Below are positions 16,460 to 24,905 of a stretch of 64,000 bases of DNA, one piece after another; within the stretch, counting starts at the first letter, position 1, and each line of letters begins with the position of its first letter. The DNA is taken from positions 64,487 to 128,486 of the forward strand of contig CAMYMI010000013.1 of the NCBI GenBank assembly GCA_947259415.1, read 5' to 3'. The notes under the pieces were generated by a model. That model did no database searches and was not told the DNA's origin. It saw only the letters and a list, made by a program, of their open reading frames with translations. The translations under genes and the position numbers were made by a program. The stretch is from an uncultured Ectothiorhodospiraceae bacterium. Its GTDB lineage: Bacteria; Pseudomonadota; Gammaproteobacteria; UBA9214.

Positions 16460-18319
16460 ATGAGTACTGTCTTTTCCGGTACAGACAAGGGGCAGCGCCG
16501 GTCTTTCGGATCGGCATGCACCCCGGCCGGTGGTGCGCAACCCTGCAGTCCTGTAACACGGGGAGGCGCGCTGGCCTGGAGTGGTCCACGGTTCGGTGCA
16601 TTCGCTGATGTGCTGAGAATCAGCGGCGGGCGACTCGGGTTGAAGCGGCAGGAAAACCCCCTTTGGATGGTGTTGATTTCGCTGTGCACGCTGGCGACGT
16701 TGCTCGGCCTGTACACCCTGCGCAGCCTGGATGACAACCGCCTGACCAGCTGGTGGTGGGTCTTTGACGGCACCGCGCCGTTCGCATTTTTCCTGATGCT
16801 CGTGGCCGGTATTGCGCTGGCCTACGGGATATCGAGGCTGTCTTTTCGGGGCCGGGCTGCGGTGCCGTTGCTGTTCATGGCAGCGTTCCTCGTCACGGCG
16901 GGACTGTGGCAGCAACCGGAAGTCATCGTTGACGCTGCAAGACATTTCATGCAGGCCAAGTATCTTGAGCTCCACGGTATCGGGTATTTCCTTGTGGCGT
17001 GGGGTAACGACATCCCGGCATGGACAGACCTGCCGCTGGCCCCGCTTATCCACGGGATAATCTTCCAAGTCTTTGGCGAAAGCCGGGTTGCGATACAGGT
17101 TTTCACGAGCCTGCTGTTTTCGGGCACGGTGGTACTGACCTACCTGATCGGCAAGACATTGTGGTCCAGGGACCTCGGCCTGTTTGCCGGGATATTGCTG
17201 CTCGGCATGCCCTATCTCCTGGCCCAGGTGCCGCTGATGATGGTCGATGTGGCGGCGATGTTCTTCCTGACGCTGGCCGTGTTCGCGACCATCACGGCCG
17301 TCGCCCGTGGCGGCCCGCTGTTCTGCGTGATGGCAGCAGTTGCGATAACCCTGGCCATGTTGGCGAAGTACTCGAACTGGCTGATGCTCAGCGTTGTGCC
17401 CGTTATCGTGCTGGCCCATGTGCGGCTGGGCTGGAAGGTCGTATTCCAGCGTGCGGCAGCCATGGCGGCGGGTGTGCTGATACTCATGGGCTTCTTCCTG
17501 TACGCGAAGTTCGACGTCGTCGCCGGGCAGATCAGTCTGCTGCGCAACTTCCAGGTGCCCGCCCTCGGAGGATGGGGAGAGTCCCTGTTGTCCACGTTCT
17601 TTTTCCAGATCCACCCGTTTGTGACCATCGCTGCCGTGCTCTCCGCGTACCTCGCGGTAAAGAGAAAAGACGCCAGCTACGCGATCATCGGCTGGATGTT
17701 GCTCATCGTGATGGTGCTGGAGTTGCAGCGGATCCGCTATATGCTGGTGGTGTTGCCCATGCTGGCGCTGATGGCCGCCTACGGGCTGAAAACAATAAAG
17801 CGTGTCGAGTACAGGAAATTCATAGTGGCCAATGCAGTGGTCACAGCTGTCTTGATTGTCGCCGTCGGCTATCTGCCCTTCTTCCAGAGCATGAGTGCAA
17901 ACAATATAAAGCAGGCCGGCGCGTACCTCGATTCGATCCGCGCGGGCACGACTGAGGTCCATGTGCTTCCCCAGGCAACGTCTTCGGTGAATCCTGCAGT
18001 GGCAGTGCCCATGCTGGATTTGTTCACTGACCAGCAACTCGTCTACCGCACCGATGGGGACGCTGCGCATGCCGCTCAGTCTATTGACGAGCTGCTTCCC
18101 TGGCGATGGACCTGGGAGGTGGCCAGTACAGAGTATCTGCCGCCTGCAGGTACTGCCGGCACCACACCGACCGTCGTGGTCATCCAAAGTGAAGTGGATC
18201 AGCCGCCCCCGGATTATTTGATGAAGCGTATCGAGGGCTATCGCCTCAAGAAGGAATTTTCCCAAACAAGTCGAGTATTCAGGTACAAATCAATAGTAAG
18301 GATATACCAGCGGGCTTAG
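16460..18319 (+). CDS. GT39-type membrane glycosyltransferase (ArnT/PMT-like)
   Basis: A 619-residue polytopic membrane protein of the GT-C type. About ten hydrophobic helices follow an N-terminal polar tail. The segment after the first periplasmic loop (QAKYLELHGIGYFLVAWGND, then WTDLPLAPLIHGIIFQVFG) has the acidic residues and layout of the dolichyl/undecaprenyl-phosphate-sugar transferases, followed by the family pattern LIGKTLWSRDLGLFAGILLLG. The product transfers a sugar from a lipid carrier to an acceptor on the outer side of the inner membrane. The start is uncertain: no ribosome site precedes 16460, and an ATG at 16667 region just before the first helix is possible. It sits between sulfur genes, so it may glycosylate a protein or lipid of the same system. 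Confidence 0.82.
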   Translation: MSTVFSGTDKGQRRSFGSACTPAGGAQPCSPVTRGGALAWSGPRFGAFADVLRISGGRLGLKRQENPLWMVLISLCTLATLLGLYTLRSLDDNRLTSWWWVFDGTAPFAFFLMLVAGIALAYGISRLSFRGRAAVPLLFMAAFLVTAGLWQQPEVIVDAARHFMQAKYLELHGIGYFLVAWGNDIPAWTDLPLAPLIHGIIFQVFGESRVAIQVFTSLLFSGTVVLTYLIGKTLWSRDLGLFAGILLLGMPYLLAQVPLMMVDVAAMFFLTLAVFATITAVARGGPLFCVMAAVAITLAMLAKYSNWLMLSVVPVIVLAHVRLGWKVVFQRAAAMAAGVLILMGFFLYAKFDVVAGQISLLRNFQVPALGGWGESLLSTFFFQIHPFVTIAAVLSAYLAVKRKDASYAIIGWMLLIVMVLELQRIRYMLVVLPMLALMAAYGLKTIKRVEYRKFIVANAVVTAVLIVAVGYLPFFQSMSANNIKQAGAYLDSIRAGTTEVHVLPQATSSVNPAVAVPMLDLFTDQQLVYRTDGDAAHAAQSIDELLPWRWTWEVASTEYLPPAGTAGTTPTVVVIQSEVDQPPPDYLMKRIEGYRLKKEFSQTSRVFRYKSIVRIYQRA

Positions 18320-18368
18320 CCCCTGCGTTCGCCGCACACGATTAAAGAATGATAAGGAGGAGAGGTCG

Positions 18369-19859
18369 ATGCAACAACATGTCGCAGATGTAACAACTGC
18401 CGATGCCGCAGTCGCAAAGATGACACTCGAAGAGGAGGCAAAAAGGAAAAAAAAGCTCTGGGCCCTGGGCCTGTTAGGGTTATTTTCCCTTATCAGTATC
18501 AGTACCTTTGTCTACAACGAGTATTACATCTATCTCTCGGTGTACCTGTGGTTTGGAATGATCTACGGGATGTGCCTGCAGTACGGTAGATTCTGCTTCT
18601 CATCGGCATTCAGGGATCTGTTTGCCATCAAGGTCCCGAGGATGCTAGTCGGGATTGTCATCGCAACGCTGTTGTTTGGACTGGTGTCCGCGCCGATCAC
18701 GGCGGCCGGGCTGAGCACCTTCCACGCGGCGCCGGTCAGCAGTCACGCGATCATTGCCGGGGTGTTCTTCGGCATCGGCATGGTCATCGCCGGCGGCTGT
18801 GCATCGAGTTCCCTGTACAAGACCGGCGAGGGCAACATGAACGCACTGATCGTGATTTTCTCCCTCAGCCTCACCCAGGCACTGTTTGCCGACGTGGGCG
18901 GATGGGCCAACAACTTCGTGCCGGAGGCCTGGACGCAGTCGGCGCTGGAGAAGGGCCTGCCTGCATCGATCACCGTGACCGACGGCTGGGTGGATCAGTA
19001 TCTCGCCGGCTACGTCTGGAACAACCCGGCGATAACCTATGCCGAATTGCTGGGCATGCCGAATGCTTCAATCGCGGGCGCCTTCGTGGGTAACCTGTTT
19101 GTGGGGATCTTCGTGCCTGCATCACTGCTGCTCGCCCTGGTCTATGCCCTTTACTGGCGCAAGGGTTACCGCAAGAAGCAGCAGAAACAGGGTAAGGACG
19201 TTTCGGGCCTCAAGGGTGAGCTGGCCGGTTACTGGTCGATGATCACTGCCAACAAGCGCACAGCGATTGCCGGGATGATTCTTGGCATCGCCTGCGCCCT
19301 GCACATGCTGGTTATCCAGGGCTTGCGCGTGAAGTTCGGCTTCAAGAATGCCGGGACGATGCTCGAGCGAATTGGCTGGGACTTCGGCCTGTCCGTGCAG
19401 GGCACGGTCTTTGACCCGGGCTACTGGTACGTGACGACCCAGGAGGCGCAATGGGTTGGCTGGACGCTACAGAAGATGGGCATCGAGAACCTGGACAACA
19501 TCTACTTCGGCTTCGTGAACGGCATCCCGAACCCGGCGATCAACCCGGCCGACTGGATGTCGCTAGCGCTGATTGGCGGGGCGGCGATCATCGCGCTCTA
19601 CCACAACGAGTTCAAGTTCAAGAAGCCCACCTGGGAGACTGCTATGTGGTCAGCCATCGGCGGTGCATTCATGGGTATCGGCTCCAGGCTCGGGCTTGGG
19701 TGCAACGTGGGCGCCTACTTCGTGCGGGTCGCCAACGGTGATTGCTCGGGATGGTTGTTTGGACTGGGCATGGCCGGCGGGGCCTATCTGGGTGTCAAGT
19801 TCTTTAACTGGTGGACGGAGAGGAAGCTCGACAAAGAGGCCGAGGCAATGGGTTTGTAA
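18369..19859 (+). CDS. YeeE/YedE-family (TsuA-like) thiosulfate or sulfur-compound transporter
   Basis: A 496-residue polytopic membrane protein with an ideal GGAGG site. It shows the duplicated YeeE/YedE pattern with conserved cysteines along the pore: GRFCFSSAFRD (N-terminal half), GGCASSSLYKTGEG, and SRLGLGCNVGAYF (C-terminal half). Characterised members (TsuA) take up thiosulfate, passing it along such cysteines. The TusA-like gene 28 bp downstream matches the TsuB partner that accepts sulfur in the cytoplasm. It has a long charged N-terminal tail (TLEEEAKRKKK) and a large mid-protein loop, so it is longer than the single-unit YeeE. The upstream periplasmic rhodanese could deliver the substrate. 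Confidence 0.9.
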   Translation: MQQHVADVTTADAAVAKMTLEEEAKRKKKLWALGLLGLFSLISISTFVYNEYYIYLSVYLWFGMIYGMCLQYGRFCFSSAFRDLFAIKVPRMLVGIVIATLLFGLVSAPITAAGLSTFHAAPVSSHAIIAGVFFGIGMVIAGGCASSSLYKTGEGNMNALIVIFSLSLTQALFADVGGWANNFVPEAWTQSALEKGLPASITVTDGWVDQYLAGYVWNNPAITYAELLGMPNASIAGAFVGNLFVGIFVPASLLLALVYALYWRKGYRKKQQKQGKDVSGLKGELAGYWSMITANKRTAIAGMILGIACALHMLVIQGLRVKFGFKNAGTMLERIGWDFGLSVQGTVFDPGYWYVTTQEAQWVGWTLQKMGIENLDNIYFGFVNGIPNPAINPADWMSLALIGGAAIIALYHNEFKFKKPTWETAMWSAIGGAFMGIGSRLGLGCNVGAYFVRVANGDCSGWLFGLGMAGGAYLGVKFFNWWTERKLDKEAEAMGL

Positions 19860-19887
19860 CGTTTATGCACTATGGAGGTAATAGATA

Positions 19888-20139
19888 ATGGGAATGACAT
19901 TTGAAAAGAAAGAAGAGGGGCGCTACATGCTGAATGTCAATGGCTATGTCTGTCCGCATCCGCAGATCTACACCAAGAAGGCGTTGGAAAAAATGGCCTC
20001 GGGCGACATCCTGGAGCTGTTTTTCGATAATCCCTCATCCGGCGAATCCATCGAGCAAATGATCGAGAATGATGGAAACGAGCTGGTGGTAAAGAATGTC
20101 GACGCCGGCCAGTTCGAGTGGCATATACAGAAGTCATAG
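19888..20139 (+). CDS. TusA-like sulfur carrier (TsuB-type)
   Basis: An 83-residue cytoplasmic protein with the TusA fold and its Cys-Pro-x-Pro motif (NGYVCPHPQIYTKKAL), where the cysteine carries a persulfide. The ending (GNELVVKNVDAGQFEWHIQK) is the usual last beta-strand. It lies 28 bp after the YeeE-type transporter with GGAGGT upstream, so they are co-transcribed. Role inferred: accepts sulfur from imported thiosulfate and passes it to a biosynthetic or oxidative partner, perhaps the DsrE-like proteins further down. Confidence 0.9.
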   Translation: MGMTFEKKEEGRYMLNVNGYVCPHPQIYTKKALEKMASGDILELFFDNPSSGESIEQMIENDGNELVVKNVDAGQFEWHIQKS

Positions 20140-20208
20140 TCGAGGCGGAATATCTGGGCCACTGGCGAACAATGTCGCAACACTCGCGATTGGACAAATG
20201 ATAAGAGC

Positions 20209-20230
20209 ATCGTCCTGCAGGCAGGACGAT
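20209..20230. promoter_or_regulatory. Perfect 10-bp-arm palindrome before the small membrane protein
   Basis: ATCGTCCTGC and GCAGGACGAT are exact inverted arms separated by AG. It ends 16 bp before the start codon at 20246, so it is either an operator or an mRNA hairpin that limits access to the AGAAAGGGGG ribosome site. Confidence 0.6.
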
Positions 20231-20245
20231 TAGAAAGGGGGCGAA

Positions 20246-20437
20246 ATGAAGAGTGATCTCTGGATAGTTTTTGCAGTGACCGCCGGATTCATGGGATTCA
20301 TGATTGGCTACGGCGTTCCACCGGTCCAGGAGGTTGGACTCTATGCCATGGGGCATGGCGGTGCCGGGGTCGAGGAATCTGCCGAGGCCGATGCCGCGAT
20401 GGAACAGTTCAAGGAACTGGAAGATTTATTGAAATAA
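20246..20437 (+). CDS. Small single-pass membrane protein A
   Basis: A 63-residue protein: a short N-tail, one hydrophobic helix (IVFAVTAGFMGFMIGYGV), a glycine-rich linker (AMGHGGAGVEE) and an acidic helical tail (ADAAMEQFKELEDLL). AGAAAGGGGGCG precedes the ATG. I do not know the family. The next small gene has the same plan, suggesting a duplicated pair. Its position after the YeeE-TusA genes suggests an accessory subunit of the transport or relay system. Confidence 0.7.
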   Translation: MKSDLWIVFAVTAGFMGFMIGYGVPPVQEVGLYAMGHGGAGVEESAEADAAMEQFKELEDLLK

Positions 20438-20517
20438 GCGTTGCACCGGACAGTGTGCCTCGGGTGTTTCTGTTTGCCCGGTGTGCCTGATGGTGCAGGA
20501 GAGGGGAGACCAGGAAA

Positions 20518-20730
20518 TTGTCGAATATATATCTTAGAACAGCAATAACAGTCGGCGCCTTTGTCGTGGCCTTCATGCTGGGCTACACCATCTCGGCGCG
20601 CACGGGGACCGAACCCGGTTATTTTGGTGCAGTGGAAACCGGTGCCTACGGTGCGGCGGAGGTGTCCGACGCGGTCGAAGGCATATCCGCCGAAGAAGCG
20701 GAATACTATAAGTCCCTGACCGAGGAATAG
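20518..20730 (+). CDS. Small single-pass membrane protein B
   Basis: A 70-residue protein starting with TTG after a long purine stretch (GGAGAGGGGAGACCAGGAAA). One hydrophobic helix (ITVGAFVVAFMLGYTISA), then a Gly/Ala linker (GYFGAVETGAYGAAE) and an acidic tail (ISAEEAEYYKSLTEE). It shares the helix-GY-Gly-rich-acidic plan with the gene 80 bp upstream, so the two are likely paralogues. Function unknown. Confidence 0.68.
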   Translation: MSNIYLRTAITVGAFVVAFMLGYTISARTGTEPGYFGAVETGAYGAAEVSDAVEGISAEEAEYYKSLTEE

Positions 20731-20907
20731 CCCGAGGTGATGCTATTGGTCAGTCACCGGAAGGTTCAAAAGAGGCAGGCCTGCCGTGCGGACGGGTGGG
20801 GCTGATCCAGCCGATACCATGTCAGGAATCCAGCTCAACGGCGCTTCGGGAAACCCCGATACGCGGGTAATGCGCGGGTCGAGACGTAGCTGACCAGGCA
20901 TATCGCT

Positions 20908-22320
20908 ATGGATGTTCTGAACAGACAGTTCAAGGACGTTGTGATCCTCGGGGGCGGACCCTCGGGCCTTTCGGCAGGTCATGTGCTGTCCGAATGCGGG
21001 AGCAATGTGCTTGTCATCGAGCGTCAGGCACGTGTCGGTGGTCTCGCCAAAACCATCGAGCACAACGGTTTCAGATTCGACCTGGGCGGTCACCGGTTCA
21101 TAACCGGCAACAAGCAGCTGGAGTCACTGGTCACGGAGATTCTCCGGGGTGATCTGCTGGTGGTCGATCGCTCGAGCAAGATCCTGCTCAATGGCAAGTT
21201 GTATGATTACCCCATTTCCATCCGCAATGCGCTCTCCCGGCTCGGCCTGCGCACGTCGATCAGGCTGGTCGCGGATTATCTTTCAGAGCAGATCCGCAAG
21301 CACTTCACAAAGACCCCGATCATCTCGCTCGAAGACTGGGTCGTGCGCCACTTCGGGCGTTCGCTGTTTAATGTGTTTTTTAAGGAATACAGCGAGAAGG
21401 TCTGGGGTGTGCCCTGCAACAGGATCGCCAAGGAGTGGGTCGCCAAGAGAATAAAAGGCCTGTCTCTGGGTGTGGCCATAAGGGGGGCGTTCTCGCGCAC
21501 CGAGTCGCGGCGCCTGCGGACACTGGCAAATCAGTTTTTGTACCCGCCGCTGGGTATCGGGCAGATCTGTGACAACCTCCGGGTGCGGATAGACCGTGTT
21601 GGTCAGGTGATGACCGATACGAGCGTGGTCGGAATCAACCACGCGGACAACGAGATCCAGAGTGTCGTGGTACAGAATGCCGGCGGCATTCATGAGTACT
21701 CGGGCAGTGAATTCATCTCCAGCATACCGTTGACGGTCCTCGTCAAGCTGCTCAATCCGCAACCACCCGCAGAGATCCTGCAAGCGGCGGCCAGCCTTCG
21801 GTTCAGAGACCTTGTCGTGGTCACTTTGATGCTCGACCGGGAGCGGGTGACCGACCAGACCTGGATGTACATTCCCGACCGGGCGGTTCCCTTTGGCCGA
21901 TTCCACGAACCGAAAAACTGGAGTGCCCGGATGGCGCCAGAGGGCAAGACACACCTGGTGGTCGAGTATTTCTGCTTCAGTGGGGATGCTATCTGGACGG
22001 CAACCGACGCGGCGCTCGAGCAGCGCACGGTCCGCGAGTTGAGCCGGATGGGCTTTATCGAATCGAACGAAGTGTTCGACAGTGCCGTGCTGAGGATCCC
22101 GAAGGCCTATCCGTTGTTCGAGGTGGATTACATCCAGAAACAGAAATGTATCGTTGAGTATCTCGAGCGCTTTTCGAACCTGGAACTGGTCGGAAGGGGA
22201 GGACAATTCGAGTACTACAACACCGATCACGCCATGGAGTCCGGCATCGCCGCGGCGGAAGCCATACGGGCCCGCCTTGCGCTCCCGTTCACCGTCGAAA
22301 CGCCGGCGCTGGTGTCATAA
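20908..22320 (+). CDS. FAD-dependent oxidoreductase (protoporphyrinogen-oxidase/UDP-galactopyranose-mutase-like)
   Basis: A 470-residue flavoprotein. It begins with a dinucleotide-binding motif (VVILGGGPSGLSAGHVL, Glu in VLVIERQ) followed by VGGLAKTIEHNGFRFDLGGH, the second flavin-contact motif of the amine-oxidase/protoporphyrinogen-oxidase superfamily. A FKEYSEKVWGVPC segment and the C-terminal DHAMESGIAAAEAI helix also fit. Enzymes of this type beside glycosyltransferases often act on lipid or nucleotide-linked sugars or polyprenyl compounds. The substrate cannot be told from sequence. It is 13 bp upstream of a radical SAM gene and likely acts in the same pathway. Confidence 0.8.
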   Translation: MDVLNRQFKDVVILGGGPSGLSAGHVLSECGSNVLVIERQARVGGLAKTIEHNGFRFDLGGHRFITGNKQLESLVTEILRGDLLVVDRSSKILLNGKLYDYPISIRNALSRLGLRTSIRLVADYLSEQIRKHFTKTPIISLEDWVVRHFGRSLFNVFFKEYSEKVWGVPCNRIAKEWVAKRIKGLSLGVAIRGAFSRTESRRLRTLANQFLYPPLGIGQICDNLRVRIDRVGQVMTDTSVVGINHADNEIQSVVVQNAGGIHEYSGSEFISSIPLTVLVKLLNPQPPAEILQAAASLRFRDLVVVTLMLDRERVTDQTWMYIPDRAVPFGRFHEPKNWSARMAPEGKTHLVVEYFCFSGDAIWTATDAALEQRTVRELSRMGFIESNEVFDSAVLRIPKAYPLFEVDYIQKQKCIVEYLERFSNLELVGRGGQFEYYNTDHAMESGIAAAEAIRARLALPFTVETPALVS

Positions 22321-22333
22321 CCCGGGCCTGACC

Positions 22334-23824
22334 ATGAAGTGTGTACTGATACATCCGGCCTGGTCCCCTGCGGAGATCTTTCCGGCCAAGACGGTCTCAT
22401 CGCAGATCAATTACTGGCAGCCACTCGGTACCCTCTACGTGGGTGCCGCGCTACTCGAGGCTGGGCACGAGGTTGAGTTCCTGAACGGTGCGTTCATGAC
22501 CCACGAGGAGATCATGGCGCGGGTCGCGGAGATCCGCCCGGAATTCGTAGGGCTTTACTCGACCACCTTTGGCTTTCCGAAAGCGGTCCGCACCGCAGAC
22601 GCACTCAAGCAGATCGACAGGGACATATTCGTGTGTGTCGGTGGCCCTTATCCCATGGCCATGAAGAGCCAGTGCCTGGAAAACGACGGGGTGAATTTCG
22701 ATGCGGTGGTCACCGGCGAGGCCGAACTGGCGATCATCGAACTGCTCGAGCGGCTGGCGGACGGCAAAGACCTTGCCGGCCTGCCAGGTGTGGACTTCAG
22801 GCAGGGTACGGAGATCATCCGCAACCCGCCCCGGGCGCTGCTCGAAGACCTCGACACCCTGCAGTTCCCGGCCCGGCACCTGCTCGGCGACAAGGCGCAT
22901 TACATCCCGCCGCCGGGACAGTACCGGCGCAAGCCGGTCACAACCCTGATCACTTCGCGGGGCTGCGACAGACGCTGCATCTTCTGTTCCCAGGCCGACA
23001 AGCAGCGCCAGTACGGCAGCCGCGGGATCCGGTTTCGCAGCGTAGACAACGTCCTGCAGGAGATTGAGCTGTGTCTCGCCCAGGGCTATCGAGAGATCAA
23101 GTTCATCGACGACTCGTTTGCCGCCAACTACGATCGGGCCATGGAGATCTGTCATGAAATAAAGCGACGCAAGCTCGATTTCACCTGGTTTGCCTCGGCC
23201 AGCGTGAATCAGGTGGACAAGCCGCTGTTGCAGGCCATGAAAGACGCCGGCTGCTGGGCGATCCTGTTTGGAGCGGACAGCGGCGTGCAGAAGACGCTCA
23301 ATTCGCTGAGAAAGGCGACCACGCTTGATATGATCCGGCACGATGTCAGGCTGGCGAAACAGGTCGGTATCCGCGTGAGCACGCCGTTTATCTTCGGCGC
23401 GCCGGGCGAGACCTTCGAGGACGGCCTGAAGACGATCGACTTCGCCGTGGAACTTGACGCCGATTTCGCTAATTTCCATTCGCTCACACCGTTTCCAGGC
23501 ACACCGTTGTACGACAACCTGGAGAAATACGGCAGGGTCCTCGAGAGCCTTTCGGATCGTACCTATCAGTCAGCCGCGTTCGTGCCCTATACGATGACGC
23601 GCGATGAGATCCTCAAGCTGCGCCAGATTGCGTTCCGGCGTTTCTACACCCGGCCGAAGTTCCTTGTGCGCCGGCTGCTGCAGATGCGCTCCTGGCATGA
23701 CCTGCAGAGCAACCTGCAGGGTCTGCAGAGCCTGTATCAGCTCTGGGCCACGCGCAATCTGTTTCACGGTTGGAAGGGCAAGGCGGGAACGCACGAAATT
23801 GCGGGGCCGAGCGCTGAGAAATGA
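22334..23824 (+). CDS. B12-binding-domain radical SAM protein
   Basis: A 496-residue protein; the first in-frame codon with genic context is ATG at 22334, just after the flavoprotein stop. The longer frame upstream overlaps that gene and is rejected. Residues 1-160 form a Rossmann-like cobalamin-binding domain (LIHPAWSPAE..., VGAALLEAGHEVEFLNG, CVGGPYP) without the usual DxHxxG motif. The radical SAM core carries CDRRCIFC near residues 212-219, for the 4Fe-4S cluster, and later FIFGAPGET and TPFPGTPLYD. Class B enzymes of this type methylate or rearrange lipids, hopanoids or peptides, or act in anaerobic ring formation. Substrate unknown. Confidence 0.88.
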   Translation: MKCVLIHPAWSPAEIFPAKTVSSQINYWQPLGTLYVGAALLEAGHEVEFLNGAFMTHEEIMARVAEIRPEFVGLYSTTFGFPKAVRTADALKQIDRDIFVCVGGPYPMAMKSQCLENDGVNFDAVVTGEAELAIIELLERLADGKDLAGLPGVDFRQGTEIIRNPPRALLEDLDTLQFPARHLLGDKAHYIPPPGQYRRKPVTTLITSRGCDRRCIFCSQADKQRQYGSRGIRFRSVDNVLQEIELCLAQGYREIKFIDDSFAANYDRAMEICHEIKRRKLDFTWFASASVNQVDKPLLQAMKDAGCWAILFGADSGVQKTLNSLRKATTLDMIRHDVRLAKQVGIRVSTPFIFGAPGETFEDGLKTIDFAVELDADFANFHSLTPFPGTPLYDNLEKYGRVLESLSDRTYQSAAFVPYTMTRDEILKLRQIAFRRFYTRPKFLVRRLLQMRSWHDLQSNLQGLQSLYQLWATRNLFHGWKGKAGTHEIAGPSAEK

Positions 23825-23899
23825 CACCATGGCAGTCTGATCCTTCTCATTCATGAAAACAGCAAAACAGAAAAACGGCAAAAAAGGAGATTTAATACG

Positions 23900-24190
23900 A
23901 TGAATATTCTGTTCGAGGTTTCATCCGGTGATGCGGCTGATGTGCTGGTACCGCTGGCCCGGGCCTGCGATCGCAATGCGGTGGCCTGGAGCTGCTTTTT
24001 TACCGGCGACGGAGTCAAGACCCTCGCTCGTGACGATGTCCTCGCGACAGTCACGGGGGCCGCCAAGGCCGCGGCCTGTGAGGTCTCCTGGGAACGCTAC
24101 ATGGGGGAAAAGCCCTGCCCCGTGGAGATCGGCAGTCAGACAAACAACAGCGCCATGGTCGGTGATACCGATAAAATCATCAGCCTCTAG
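23900..24190 (+). CDS. Small DsrE-like protein 1 (cysteine-containing)
   Basis: A 96-residue protein with AAGGAG before the ATG. It has the DsrE-like alpha/beta plan (NILFEVSSGDAADVLVPLAR, WSCFFTGDGVKTLARD). Four cysteines are present, including Cys in AAACEVSWERYMGEKPCPVE, where DsrE proteins carry their reactive thiol. It ends in GDTDKIISL. It is shorter than classical DsrE (about 130 aa). Role inferred: accepts persulfide sulfur from the TusA-like protein. It starts a tight trio with the next two genes. Confidence 0.65.
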   Translation: MNILFEVSSGDAADVLVPLARACDRNAVAWSCFFTGDGVKTLARDDVLATVTGAAKAAACEVSWERYMGEKPCPVEIGSQTNNSAMVGDTDKIISL

Positions 24191-24201
24191 GGAGATTCTC
24201 A

Positions 24202-24474
24202 ATGGTACAAACAAAATCAATCCTGATGCTGGGACGCCGGGACCCTACAGAAGCCATGCGCGTCGCAGCAGGCCTGACCATCTTCGGCCACACGCCGAGC
24301 GTGGTGTTCCTGGTGCCGGTAGCGGATACACCCGAGAACGCCGAGATGGCGGAGTTGCTGGAGTTCTCGGATATCGTATCGAAAACCACAGTGCCGGATC
24401 AATCGCAGCCGCATATCGGGGCAGATGACCTGGCCGCTGCGGTACTCGCGGCGGACGAAATCATCAACATCTAG
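24202..24474 (+). CDS. Small DsrE/DsrF-like protein 2 (no cysteine)
   Basis: A 90-residue protein 11 bp after the first trio member with GGGAG upstream. Beta-alpha pattern KSILMLGRRDPTEAMRVAAG, then PSVVFLVPVAD, ends AADEIINI. There is no cysteine, so it cannot itself carry a persulfide; it may be a structural subunit, as DsrF and DsrH are in DsrEFH. The shared ending with its neighbours suggests a common fold and a common assembly surface. Confidence 0.6.
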   Translation: MVQTKSILMLGRRDPTEAMRVAAGLTIFGHTPSVVFLVPVADTPENAEMAELLEFSDIVSKTTVPDQSQPHIGADDLAAAVLAADEIINI

Positions 24475-24501
24475 TCACAACAGCAATAAAAGGACGCCGT
24501 C

Positions 24502-24684
24502 ATGAAGATCTTTGTACTGAACACAGGCCTGTTTCCCGAGAAGGGTGTGCTCGAGGATGCGCTTGCGCAGCTTGGGTCGGACCATGAGGTCTCTCGGCAC
24601 GACGCAGACGCTGAGCTTACCGATGACGACTGGGACCGCGCCGTGCAGGCGATCGTGTCCGCTGATCGGATAATCACCCTCTGA
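24502..24684 (+). CDS. Small DsrH/TusB-like protein 3 (no cysteine)
   Basis: A 60-residue protein, 27 bp after the second. It begins MKIFVLNTGLFPEKGVLEDA and ends SADRIITL, like the endings of the two genes before it. It is shorter than TusB (about 95 aa) and has no cysteine. Family assignment is weak; the trio arrangement is the main argument. Confidence 0.55.
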   Translation: MKIFVLNTGLFPEKGVLEDALAQLGSDHEVSRHDADAELTDDDWDRAVQAIVSADRIITL

Positions 24685-24747
24685 CGGGCACAGTCGTTTT
24701 CATGCAGGCACATCTGCTGGCCGTCCCTGCCCGACGAGGGAAAACCA

Positions 24748-24879
24748 TGGAATACGAATCGCGCGAGGGCATCGATGTTTTCCATTCGACCGGCCTCGGC
24801 GCAGCGAGACTTAGCCGTGCAAGGACGGCGGCATCACCGGATATGCAGGTCGAACCGCACAGCAGCACCACAATGTGAT
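24748..24879 (+). CDS. Possible 43-residue protein
   Basis: An ATG with GAGG 7 bp upstream opens a 43-codon frame (MEYESREGIDVFHSTGLGAA, rich in Ser, Ala and Arg, ends HSSTTM). It fills the gap between the DsrE-like trio and the USP gene. No recognised family; may be chance. Confidence 0.25.
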
Positions 24880-24905
24880 AACAACCCAATAGATTGGAGT
24901 GAACC

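Noticed and set aside
16439-18265. 608-codon open frame on the minus strand
   Set aside because: It is antisense to the GT39 gene, is very rich in His, Gln and Arg and has no recognisable domain; the plus-strand frame has clear membrane helices.
22154-22333. Upstream extension of the radical SAM gene
   Set aside because: It runs inside the flavoprotein gene in another frame; ATG 22334 starts the conserved domain.
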